From positions 620,001 through 684,000 of the forward strand of contig CAYULW010000001.1 of the NCBI GenBank assembly GCA_964445815.1: DNA of 64,000 bases. The letters are read 5' to 3'. The position numbers and the translations under genes are program-made. The stretch is from CAYULW01 sp964445815 (GTDB lineage Bacteria; Bacteroidota; Bacteroidia; Flavobacteriales_E; Vicingaceae). Of this stretch, positions 45,534 to 53,322 are shown in pieces. Each line of letters starts with the position of its first letter. Position 1 is the first letter of the stretch. The notes beneath the pieces are model-generated. The model worked only from the letters and a program-made list of their open reading frames with translations, was not told where the DNA came from and searched no databases.

Positions 45534-45707
45534 TTAAGAAACATACCAGGTGTCATCACCTGGAGCATTACAAGATAAGGTTCCTCCTAGAGTATTATTG
45601 GTGTTCTCCACTTGCAGTTTTGGTGCTTTCCACTCTTTTAACTGCTTATTCTCTTTCCTCTTACCGTCTTGGTTTAAAGAATCGTCTTGTTTCGGGAAGT
45701 CTTTCAT
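45534..45707 (-). CDS. Candidate lasso-like RiPP precursor peptide
   Basis: A 57-residue ORF from the ATG at 45707; an upstream ATG at 45785 would add 26 unlikely hydrophobic residues. The leader is polar and lysine-rich and contains W-K-A-P-K-L, the W variant of the Y-x-x-P-x-L motif bound by lasso B1 proteins. After N-T-L comes the C-terminal part GGTLSCNAPGDDTWYVS. The end has Asp-Asp, one Trp and a terminal Ser, matching substrates expected for the Asp hydroxylases, tryptophan halogenases and HPr-kinase-like protein of the window. A perfect promoter box precedes it. Ring geometry is uncertain: Asp falls at 7/8 only if cleavage is before S-C-N. No homologue was searched. Confidence 0.62.
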   Translation of the reverse strand: MKDFPKQDDSLNQDGKRKENKQLKEWKAPKLQVENTNNTLGGTLSCNAPGDDTWYVS

Positions 45708-45739
45708 TATAGTTCTTATAATTGAGTTGCAAAGATTAA

Positions 45740-45747
45740 CAAACTTA
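45740..45747 (-). promoter_or_regulatory. Bacteroidota -7 promoter box TAAGTTTG before the candidate precursor
   Basis: On the - strand this reads TAAGTTTG, an exact match to TAnnTTTG. The transcript would start about 7 bases downstream, leaving a leader of roughly 25 bases before the ATG at 45707, an ideal distance. No TTG is seen at the usual -33 position. Placement supports the short start and independent expression of the peptide. Confidence 0.5.
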
Positions 45748-45796
45748 TGCTTAAAATTGAAAATTACCTCTAAAATTATCAACATCAGTATTATAA

Positions 45797-46936
45797 ATGC
45801 CTTTCTTTTTGAAGTATAAACCTTTATTGATTAGTCTACCGATCTTGTTTTCATGTCAAGATAATCAGTCTCTTCCTGTGAACTTTGCCCATCCGATTCA
45901 TTCTAATCAAAGGTACATTAGCTTGAGGGAAGGTCCTCCTAATTCTGAGATGTGTCTTAGCTACAAGGCCTATAATGAAAGAGGAGGTAATTATGAAAAG
46001 AGCTATCAATTTGTTCGATTTGATAGTTCCGGATTTATTAATCCCATGAGTCGAGATAAGAAGACAGATTATGATATTTATTTTTTGGGTGGAAGCACCA
46101 CAGCCTGTTTCGAGGTAAAGAATGAATACAAATTTGTGAACCTTGTTGATTCTTTGCTTGAAAAAAAAAGCAAAATAGTCGTCAATACATTTAATGCCGG
46201 GTATCCGGGGAATACGAGTATTAGTTCGTACAATAAATTGTTAAATGTTATTGTTCCACAAAATCCCGATATAGTTGTACTCATGCATAATTTCAATGAT
46301 TTTATCCTAATGCTTTATCAAGGAGATTATTGGAGTACAAGAGCACATCGAGTGGAGATGAGAAAGAAAGTTGAGCTTTTAAGAAACCATAATCTTACTT
46401 TTTACCATGCGTTTAAAAGCCAAAACAAGTCAACGATTTTCCCAAAAATCAAAGATGGGATTAACGATTTTATTTCTAAATATTCAGAAACGCCGGAAGG
46501 CGAATGGAAAGGAAATAGACAAGCCCCAAGTCAAATCAATTTTGAGCGAATGAAAGAAGACTTTAGATCTTCTCTTCTGGCATTTATTGCCACCTGCCAA
46601 ATTTATAATATAGAACCCATCTTGATGACTCAAGCTAACTTTTTCGTGACTAAGCCTTCAGACAGTTCTGATGTTCATGCCTTTGTAAAAAATGTTTTAA
46701 GTGGAACCGGTTATCAATATGAAGATGTAAGGGCAAAATATCAATCTTTTAATGAAATTATTATAGAAATCGCGAGGAAGGAAAATCTTCTTCTTGTTGA
46801 TTTAGAAAGAGGTATTCCTAAAAGGGATAAATACTTATTGGATTTAGTTCATTTAAATAAAGAAGGGTCTCAATTAGCTGCCTCATTGATTAGCGAAGCA
46901 CTTTACAGGCATTTGAAGAATAAGGAAAAAATCTAG
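45797..46936 (+). CDS. SGNH-hydrolase-like lipoprotein
   Basis: A 379-residue predicted lipoprotein: hydrophobic signal with lipobox I-L-F-S-C at Cys20. The SGNH-like body has block I 'IYFLGGSTTACFEV' (Ser in G-G-S-T), block II 'NAGYPGNTS', block III 'VLMHNFNDFILM' and block V 'LLDLVHLNKEGSQLAA' (D-x-x-H). All core residues seem intact. It is divergent from the precursor gene and begins an operon with a second, weaker SGNH-like gene and a nitrilase. It would act in the periplasm or at the surface as an esterase or acyltransferase. Confidence 0.68.
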   Translation: MPFFLKYKPLLISLPILFSCQDNQSLPVNFAHPIHSNQRYISLREGPPNSEMCLSYKAYNERGGNYEKSYQFVRFDSSGFINPMSRDKKTDYDIYFLGGSTTACFEVKNEYKFVNLVDSLLEKKSKIVVNTFNAGYPGNTSISSYNKLLNVIVPQNPDIVVLMHNFNDFILMLYQGDYWSTRAHRVEMRKKVELLRNHNLTFYHAFKSQNKSTIFPKIKDGINDFISKYSETPEGEWKGNRQAPSQINFERMKEDFRSSLLAFIATCQIYNIEPILMTQANFFVTKPSDSSDVHAFVKNVLSGTGYQYEDVRAKYQSFNEIIIEIARKENLLLVDLERGIPKRDKYLLDLVHLNKEGSQLAASLISEALYRHLKNKEKI

Positions 46937-46945
46937 TGTAGTACT

Positions 46946-47956
46946 ATGGGTAGAGCAGTTAGAATAGTTAAAGTAGTTGTCATTAATGGAGTTGTTTTGT
47001 TCATCTTGCTTTTAATTGCTGAGTACAGTTTTCAATACTTCAACCTGTTTCCGCAAGCAGGCTTACAAACCTATAGCTACGAACGATATATCGAGTTAAT
47101 AGAATTTGTGCCTCAAGCTGAGGTGAATGAATATGCAGCACAAATTAAGTGTCTGGAGTTGGTCAATTTCAATGCTCTTGAAAATTATAAAGCAGATTCT
47201 AATGGCTTATTTGCTTCTGGGCCTAAAAACCAAAAAAATAAAACTAGAATTGTAATTCTTGGAGATGCACAAAGTTGTGATCTAAGTCTGCCTTCGGCCT
47301 ATCAATTACAAAACCAATTGGCTTTAAAACTAGACTCAAACTATGAAATTCTCAATGCTGCATTTCCTGGTAGTGATTTAATTCACGCCACCAATAAAAT
47401 GATCAATACAATTATGCCTCTTCGTCCCCAAAAAGCAATTATTAACTACAACTTAAGCGATTTGCTAAGGTTAAAAAAGGATGGTAATTATTGGGGAAAG
47501 ATAATTGGAGATAAAAAAAAGCTGAGAGCTTGGACAACAAATCATAAAAATCAAAAGCAAGTAAAACCTATAGCTGATACACTCATCATTAATCATTTTA
47601 GTAAAGCCTACACCAATCTAATTCAACTCTTAAAAGCTTGGAAGGTAGAACCCATTTTAATGACTCAAGCGCTCAATTATGATGACACGCTTGCTTTAGA
47701 TGTACTTTTAAAACACCATGACATTGCCATTGGTTCTGAGGAACTCATACAGCTTCATGAAGAAATAAACCAACATATACGGGAATTAAGTCGGCAAAAT
47801 AAAGTCGGTTTAATAGATTCTGATGCTTCCTTTTCACGACAGCTTTCTAGTTTTAAAAACCATTTGCTTTTTAACGAAAGAGGAATGGAAGCGTACAGCC
47901 AACTTATTGCGGATAGTATAAATGGTTGGAAATTGGAAAAAGTAGAGGATGAGTGA
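46946..47956 (+). CDS. Degenerate SGNH-like membrane-anchored protein
   Basis: A 336-residue protein resembling its upstream neighbour but degraded at the catalytic sites. After an N-terminal membrane segment ('VVLFILLLIAEYSF'), block I is 'VILGDAQSCDLSL' rather than G-[DG]-S-x at the right place, block II 'NAAFPGSDL', block III 'INYNLSDLLRL' lacks the G-x-N-D, and the C-terminal D-x-x-H is reduced to 'FKNHLLFNERG'. Both neighbours share 'EPILMTQA'-like strands, so a local duplication is likely. It may be a non-catalytic partner. It overlaps the nitrilase gene by 8 bases. Confidence 0.55.
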   Translation: MGRAVRIVKVVVINGVVLFILLLIAEYSFQYFNLFPQAGLQTYSYERYIELIEFVPQAEVNEYAAQIKCLELVNFNALENYKADSNGLFASGPKNQKNKTRIVILGDAQSCDLSLPSAYQLQNQLALKLDSNYEILNAAFPGSDLIHATNKMINTIMPLRPQKAIINYNLSDLLRLKKDGNYWGKIIGDKKKLRAWTTNHKNQKQVKPIADTLIINHFSKAYTNLIQLLKAWKVEPILMTQALNYDDTLALDVLLKHHDIAIGSEELIQLHEEINQHIRELSRQNKVGLIDSDASFSRQLSSFKNHLLFNERGMEAYSQLIADSINGWKLEKVEDE

Positions 47957-48761
47957 TCGAAAAATTAAAATAGCGCTTGCACAATTATTGCTTGAGGGTG
48001 GAGAAGTCAAAAGAAACTTTGAACGGGCAACTAGCTATATTAAACAAGCTAGTGAAGCCAATTGCCGGTTAATCATTCTGCCTGAAACAATCGACTTTGC
48101 TTGGACCCATCCGAGAGCCAAAACGGAATGCTTACCTATTCCCGGACCTCATAGCGACTTTTTTTGTGAATTAGCACGTGAGTACAAGATCTACATTTGT
48201 GTAGGGTTAACCGAAAAGATCAATCATAAAAAGCGGTTCAATACGGCCTTATTTATTAATCCTGAGGGAGAAATTCTTTTAAAACATCATAAAATCAACC
48301 TATTAAAAGTTGAACAAGATTATTATGAAGTTGGAAACACCATGAATGTGATAGAAACACCCTTTGGAAAAGTAGGCCTAAACATTTGTGCTGATAATTA
48401 TCCTGATGCCCTGCATATTGGCCATAGTTTGGCTCGCATGGGCGCAGAGCTTATTCTTTCCCCTTCTTCGTGGACAGTTGATTATTCTATTTCAGAGGAT
48501 ACCGATCCTTATGCCGAAAAGTGGGTAAAGCCACTTTACACATTAGCTTCTACATACAATATTATTTGTATTAGCACGACCAGCGTTGGCTACATTGTGG
48601 GTGGTCCCTATGAAGGGAAAAAAATGGTAGGTTGTTCATTGGCTATTGATAAAAATGGCATTATCTCAAAAGGCATTTTTAATGAATTTGCCGGTGAATT
48701 AATAATCCAAGAAATTGATGTTCCGGAACAAAAAAGAAAAGGAACTGATTTTGACAGCTGA
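47949..48761 (+). CDS. Carbon-nitrogen hydrolase (nitrilase superfamily)
   Basis: A 270-residue nitrilase-superfamily enzyme with its catalytic triad: Glu46 in 'IILPETIDFAW', a Lys in 'LLKHHKINLLK' (about 117) and a Cys in 'VGLNICADNYPDAL' (about 149). Members hydrolyse amide or carbamoyl C-N bonds; without close characterised relatives the substrate cannot be set. It could release an amide or carbamoyl group, which is interesting near a carbamoyltransferase and asparagine-synthetase-like gene. It ends five bases before the convergent DUF6798-like gene. Confidence 0.82.
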   Translation: MSDRKIKIALAQLLLEGGEVKRNFERATSYIKQASEANCRLIILPETIDFAWTHPRAKTECLPIPGPHSDFFCELAREYKIYICVGLTEKINHKKRFNTALFINPEGEILLKHHKINLLKVEQDYYEVGNTMNVIETPFGKVGLNICADNYPDALHIGHSLARMGAELILSPSSWTVDYSISEDTDPYAEKWVKPLYTLASTYNIICISTTSVGYIVGGPYEGKKMVGCSLAIDKNGIISKGIFNEFAGELIIQEIDVPEQKRKGTDFDS

Positions 48762-48766
48762 TAATT

Positions 48767-50482
48767 TTATTGCTTCGGAATTTCGAGTAATTTGAAGTAC
48801 GAGTTTTGATAGAGCTCTTTTAACTCACTTTTGTGATTTGCTTTAACAAGTACATAATCGAAATTATATTTCTTTCTGAGTTCATAAAAGTCGTCGTCTT
48901 GTAGACGATTATAATTTACCTCTGTTTCTCGAATATGATTTAGCGGTCGATTTGAATTTCGATTATACACTTGGTTTAGTCTGCTCCACCATTCTTCCAT
49001 TCCTTTATCATTCATTGGAATACCAAAACCCTCTATTACCAATGCACGGTTCGCCAAAATTCTTAATCGGCCATTTCTCGGACCACATAATAGCCTACTA
49101 TCATTTGGAGTATTTTCTTTTATAAATTTTGCTATATCAGCTTCTGCGTCGTGTAAGTCACTAATTCTATAGTTTACCTTAAAATAGGAAAAATATGAGG
49201 GTGTTTCACTTGAGAAGGATAGAAGGTTATTATGTAAAATTCCAAACAAGAGCAGTATTGAAACCATGCCAAACAACTTTCGATTTAGAAGTAAACTCAA
49301 AAGCAGAATTGCAATTAGAAAAAGCAGTTTGTAATCAATGCTTAAATAAAACAAGAAAACAACAATTAATACCAGTAAAAGCTTGCCAGAAAAGCCAAGA
49401 CTTTTGTTTTTTACTTTCAAAATAGAATGTCCAAAAAATAGACTTAAACTAATTATTCCAATGATTTTAAGAATGGTCAGAAACCGCCATAACTGAAGTG
49501 TAATAATGAAACGATTGGGGAATACTTCTGCAAAAAGCCAACCTAAAAAGCAGAAGAAAAGCAGTACTAAACTTGTTATCCAAAGAGACTGAAACGTTGA
49601 GTTGTCAACAATTTCCCACTTTTTCAATCGCTTCCATGCGTAAAAGCTCAAACCTAAAAAAACAACTCCAATAATGAGTTTTTCATCCTTCAAGAAAGTA
49701 GATGGTAAATAATGATGTGGAAACCGAACGTTCATAATTTCAATAAACAAACGATCAGCCATTTGATAATTAAAGGAAGTCAGGTATTGGAATGCATGAA
49801 TTAATGCAGGCACACTGATAAAACTGCCTGCTATCAAAAATTCCTTCCAATCCCTCTTTTTAAACTCTTTTCTATAGATTTTCCCAATTAAAATCTGAAG
49901 AAGCATAATTCCTCCTATGCCCGGTCCACTTAAGGGATGAATAATAGAAGCTAATGCCGCATAAATACCAACTTTTCTAATGTTCTGTTTCAGCCCCTGC
50001 CAAACGCATAATATAAGAAAGGGCATAATCAATTGTTCCGGTGTTAAATCAAATCGGAATAATTCTGCTCTATTACCCCACTGAAATGTTCGAATGCTCA
50101 AGAAAAGTACGGCTGCCCATAATCCCATCGCTTTAGAACCTTTACTTAGATCTTTTGCGCTTAGGTACGCAGCAACGGCTATTCCAATATTAGAGCTTAA
50201 AGTGAGTAGAAAAACAACGAGGGGAATTCCAATTATAGTCGCTAAAAAACCGATAAAACTTGCAAACACAAAGTCTTCATTAAACAGTTGTGAAGAATTG
50301 GTAAAGAAATCATTAGTCAGATATTGAGGGTTTACCTCTCTGTAAATCATAGGCAACATATCGATTTGCCACATGCTCACAAATTGATAATTATAACAGC
50401 TTACTAGGGTGCCAATGAGAAGAAGAAAAGAGAATGAATGTCTACTATTTAAAGCCGAATAGTTTCTAAAAACTCCTACCAT
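48767..50482 (-). CDS. DUF6798-like polytopic membrane protein
   Basis: About 571 residues with roughly 12 membrane segments and a C-terminal soluble part of about 130 residues ('ADIAKFIKENTPNDSRLLCGP', quoted by its core 'FIKENTPNDSRLLCGP', then 'LANRALVIEGFGIPM'). This arrangement fits the DUF6798 membrane family, which resembles GT-C glycosyltransferases in topology. The ATG at 50482 is chosen; an earlier start at 50509 would overlap the carbamoyltransferase gene by 26 bases. It is the last gene of the SGNH - amidotransferase - carbamoyltransferase operon. Function unknown. Confidence 0.6.
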   Translation of the reverse strand: MVGVFRNYSALNSRHSFSFLLLIGTLVSCYNYQFVSMWQIDMLPMIYREVNPQYLTNDFFTNSSQLFNEDFVFASFIGFLATIIGIPLVVFLLTLSSNIGIAVAAYLSAKDLSKGSKAMGLWAAVLFLSIRTFQWGNRAELFRFDLTPEQLIMPFLILCVWQGLKQNIRKVGIYAALASIIHPLSGPGIGGIMLLQILIGKIYRKEFKKRDWKEFLIAGSFISVPALIHAFQYLTSFNYQMADRLFIEIMNVRFPHHYLPSTFLKDEKLIIGVVFLGLSFYAWKRLKKWEIVDNSTFQSLWITSLVLLFFCFLGWLFAEVFPNRFIITLQLWRFLTILKIIGIISLSLFFGHSILKVKNKSLGFSGKLLLVLIVVFLFYLSIDYKLLFLIAILLLSLLLNRKLFGMVSILLLFGILHNNLLSFSSETPSYFSYFKVNYRISDLHDAEADIAKFIKENTPNDSRLLCGPRNGRLRILANRALVIEGFGIPMNDKGMEEWWSRLNQVYNRNSNRPLNHIRETEVNYNRLQDDDFYELRKKYNFDYVLVKANHKSELKELYQNSYFKLLEIPKQ

Positions 50483-50483
50483 G

Positions 50484-52100
50484 CTATTTAAGCAATTGAT
50501 AATTACCAATAATTAAAGCATCCATTCCCGAGCCATAGAAAGCTGCTACCGCATCTTTTGGACGATGGACCATTGGCTCTCCCTTCCGATTAAAGCTTGT
50601 GTTGATGGAGACCCCACATCCGGTTTTTTGTTGCAATGCTTTTAAAAAGTTGTAATACAGCGGATTTTGGTTTTCTTTTACTGTTTGTATCCGAGCAGTT
50701 TGGTCTTGATGTGTGACGGCAGGTAGGTTGGCCTCTTTTTTAACCTTGTAGTTAATTGTCATATAAGGAGATTCTGAAAATTTCCCTTCAAAATACTTGT
50801 TAAGCTCTTCAGTGAGAACAGAAGGGGCGAATGGACGAAAGGACTCTCTATACTTGACCTTGTGATTGAGTCGATCCTTCATTTCCGCAAACGATGGATT
50901 TGCTAAAACAGAGCGATTTCCCAAAGCTCTTGGGCCAAATTCATCTCTGCCTTGAAACCAGCCGACAACTTTGTTATCATCTACTAATTTAGCAGCTTCT
51001 AAAGCTGGATTTTCTATGGGTTTATAGGACACTCCTAAAAGGTCTAATTCTTCTTTTACTTCTTGGTTTGAAAAAGACTTCCCTAAATAATAATCCGAAG
51101 GGACTTGAGGTAAATCTCCATTTTCTTTAGCGACGAGCCAAGCTGCTCCTAAACTTACACCATCATCTCCGCTTGCCGGTTGCACAAAAAGTTCATCGAT
51201 GAAATCCAGTTCAGATAATAGCCGATTAGTTTCACAGTTTAAGGCTACTCCACCGGCTAAACAGAGTTTTCTTAAGCCTGTTTTTTGATGCAGATCAACC
51301 ACAGTTGCAATCACCGCTTTATTTAGCTTCTTTTGAGTAGCAGCAGCAATATCCATGTAGTACTGGCTAAACGCTTCGTGAGACTGTCTGGGCTTGCCTA
51401 AGAGTTTGACTAGATTTTTGTTAAACGCTGCTTGTTGCCTTGAACCTTGAGGACGACCCGGCTTAAATTGTTTAACAAACTGAGGATTTATCTGATAGCT
51501 GTTTTGATTGATGTCAATGACATCATCCAGATTTATCTTATCGGCTTGTCCATAAGGAGCCAATCCCATGAGCTTATATTCATCTGTATCTCGTAGAAAT
51601 CCACAGAACTGAGTCATGATGGAATAAAAGATGCCCAAGCTGTTTGTTCTCGGAATTTGTTCTATCAGCTCAATATTGCCTTGCCTTCCAATTGCTTTTT
51701 GAAGTGCAATGCCGTCACCTGATGCGTCCATGGTCAGAATCATGCTCTCTTCAAAACCTGAACCGTAATAAGTTGATGCAGCATGAGCCTGATGGTGATG
51801 TACTAGATGGATAGGGGGGCAGTAACCAAAAGTATATGTATGATATTCTTTCAGGACATCTTTATAACCTTCTTCAAAGGTTGATCCCTGAGTGGCAATA
51901 AGATCAATGTCTGCCATTTGAATGCCTTCGTGCTGCAAAGCCTCATGAACGCTTAAAAAAGGCAACATACCCGCGGAGTGTTTTATGCGATTTAGTCTTT
52001 CTTCTGCAATCGCAAAAACGACTTCTCCATCTTTTACCAAAACTGCTGAAACGTCTTGATAACCCGCTCTTACCCCACCATTAATTCCTAACACATACAT
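50484..52100 (-). CDS. Carbamoyltransferase (TobZ/NodU/CmcH family)
   Basis: About 538 residues. The N-terminal Kae1-like domain shows 'GVRAGYQDVSAVLV', 'AEERLNRIKHSAGMLPF', the metal motif H-H-Q-A-H-A-A-S-T-Y-Y and 'TMDASGDG'. The C-terminal carbamoyltransferase domain has 'GRDEFGPRALGNRSVLANP' and 'SINTSFNRKGEPMVHRPKDA'. Members transfer a carbamoyl group from carbamoyl phosphate to sugar or antibiotic hydroxyls. The ATG at 52100 overlaps the TGA of the amidotransferase gene (TGATG). O-carbamoylation of a glycan or of the proposed product is plausible. Confidence 0.9.
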   Translation of the reverse strand: MYVLGINGGVRAGYQDVSAVLVKDGEVVFAIAEERLNRIKHSAGMLPFLSVHEALQHEGIQMADIDLIATQGSTFEEGYKDVLKEYHTYTFGYCPPIHLVHHHQAHAASTYYGSGFEESMILTMDASGDGIALQKAIGRQGNIELIEQIPRTNSLGIFYSIMTQFCGFLRDTDEYKLMGLAPYGQADKINLDDVIDINQNSYQINPQFVKQFKPGRPQGSRQQAAFNKNLVKLLGKPRQSHEAFSQYYMDIAAATQKKLNKAVIATVVDLHQKTGLRKLCLAGGVALNCETNRLLSELDFIDELFVQPASGDDGVSLGAAWLVAKENGDLPQVPSDYYLGKSFSNQEVKEELDLLGVSYKPIENPALEAAKLVDDNKVVGWFQGRDEFGPRALGNRSVLANPSFAEMKDRLNHKVKYRESFRPFAPSVLTEELNKYFEGKFSESPYMTINYKVKKEANLPAVTHQDQTARIQTVKENQNPLYYNFLKALQQKTGCGVSINTSFNRKGEPMVHRPKDAVAAFYGSGMDALIIGNYQLLK

Positions 52101-53308
52101 CAATCCACGAATTTAAAATATTTATCATAAGCGACCCTTGGAATTAAATGCAGTCGAGAAAGAATATAAATGGGCCATCTTGCTAATTTGATATATGGGT
52201 AACTCGTTGGGTAAGCTTTAAAGGTTTTCGGTTCTAGCTTAATGTAACTTTCAAATTCTTCTCTGCTAATTCCAAGTCGATTAATGCAAAGTTCAATGAT
52301 TTCCTCTTTCTCAATTTTGTAAACTCCATGTGCCCTTTCTAAAGCTTGCTTACGATTCAATTGTCCGCTCCTAACTAATGCAGAATCACTATTCATGTTC
52401 AAATCGATATTAAACTTTACTCGGTGAACATATTTGATTAAACTATGATACAAATCATCAAAATAATGAGCGCCCGGATAAACCCAGTCTAGTTCCTTTT
52501 TAAGAATCTCTTCAGCCTCTGTTCTTACATAATTCATTGAGTAAAAGGGTGTATAGCCTTTAATTCTCTTTATAACAGAATAATAGAAGAGTTCTTTTAC
52601 ACCAAAATTAAAATTTGGACTATTGGCTTGCCATGGCCTTAACTTAACACTACCAAATTTCTTTTGAAGATTTCTTAAATAGTCACCATCAAAATACGAC
52701 CATGAAAGAGGTTTAACGCCTTCTGTTCTGAATGATTGCCCAATTAAAATGTGCTTAATTCCTTCTTTATGTGCAACGCCATAAATAGCAGAGGCAATAC
52801 CAATGTCGGTTCCTAAGTTTAAGTCTGGTGTTGATGCCTTAAGTAAGGTTAATTTTAAGTCCTTGCCTTCTCTCCAATCAGAAGTTATTGTCCGTAATTC
52901 AACACCTAATTTTTTTACGGCTTTTAACATGTTCTCTCCTGCAACAGGATTATCAAATCCATCATTAAAATGAACGGCAATTGGTCGTAGCCCCCAATCT
53001 TTAACTGCCTTATAGAGTAAATAAGTACTATCTCTCCCTCCACTAATTCCTACTACACAATCAAATTTCTTTCCCTTGCCCTGAGCCTTTATCTTCTCAA
53101 ATAACTTTTCTAAGTATTTTTCTCCTCGTTCATCGTTGGGAAAGCTTTCGCACAAGTCATCATGCAAATGACAATAATTGCAAACACCTAAATGATCAAA
53201 TTGAATTCCGGGAACTGTAGAGTCCTGTACACATCTTCCGCAGACTCTATATTCGATATCCTTTTGTTTGCCGTTTACAATTACTTCGGTTTTCATAAGT
53301 ATCGACAA
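52100..53308 (-). CDS. N-acetyl sugar amidotransferase-like PP-loop enzyme (WbpG type)
   Basis: A 402-residue protein with two CxxC zinc pairs near the N-terminus ('CGRCVQDSTVPGIQFD' and 'CNYCHLHD') and an ATP pyrophosphatase loop 'VVGISGGRDSTYLLYK', followed by 'PIAVHFNDGFDNPVAGENM'. This is the architecture of WbpG-type enzymes that introduce acetamidino groups into nucleotide sugars. Those enzymes normally use ammonia from HisH/HisF-like partners, which are absent here. It is coupled to the carbamoyltransferase gene. A different amide or amidine substrate is possible. Confidence 0.83.
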   Translation of the reverse strand: MSILMKTEVIVNGKQKDIEYRVCGRCVQDSTVPGIQFDHLGVCNYCHLHDDLCESFPNDERGEKYLEKLFEKIKAQGKGKKFDCVVGISGGRDSTYLLYKAVKDWGLRPIAVHFNDGFDNPVAGENMLKAVKKLGVELRTITSDWREGKDLKLTLLKASTPDLNLGTDIGIASAIYGVAHKEGIKHILIGQSFRTEGVKPLSWSYFDGDYLRNLQKKFGSVKLRPWQANSPNFNFGVKELFYYSVIKRIKGYTPFYSMNYVRTEAEEILKKELDWVYPGAHYFDDLYHSLIKYVHRVKFNIDLNMNSDSALVRSGQLNRKQALERAHGVYKIEKEEIIELCINRLGISREEFESYIKLEPKTFKAYPTSYPYIKLARWPIYILSRLHLIPRVAYDKYFKFVD

Positions 53309-53322
53309 AGATTAATAATACT

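Noticed and set aside
45550..45819. 89-codon ORF on the + strand opposite the candidate precursor
   Set aside because: It is antisense to the conserved-looking leader, overlaps the start of the SGNH lipoprotein gene and has no recognisable domain or promoter.
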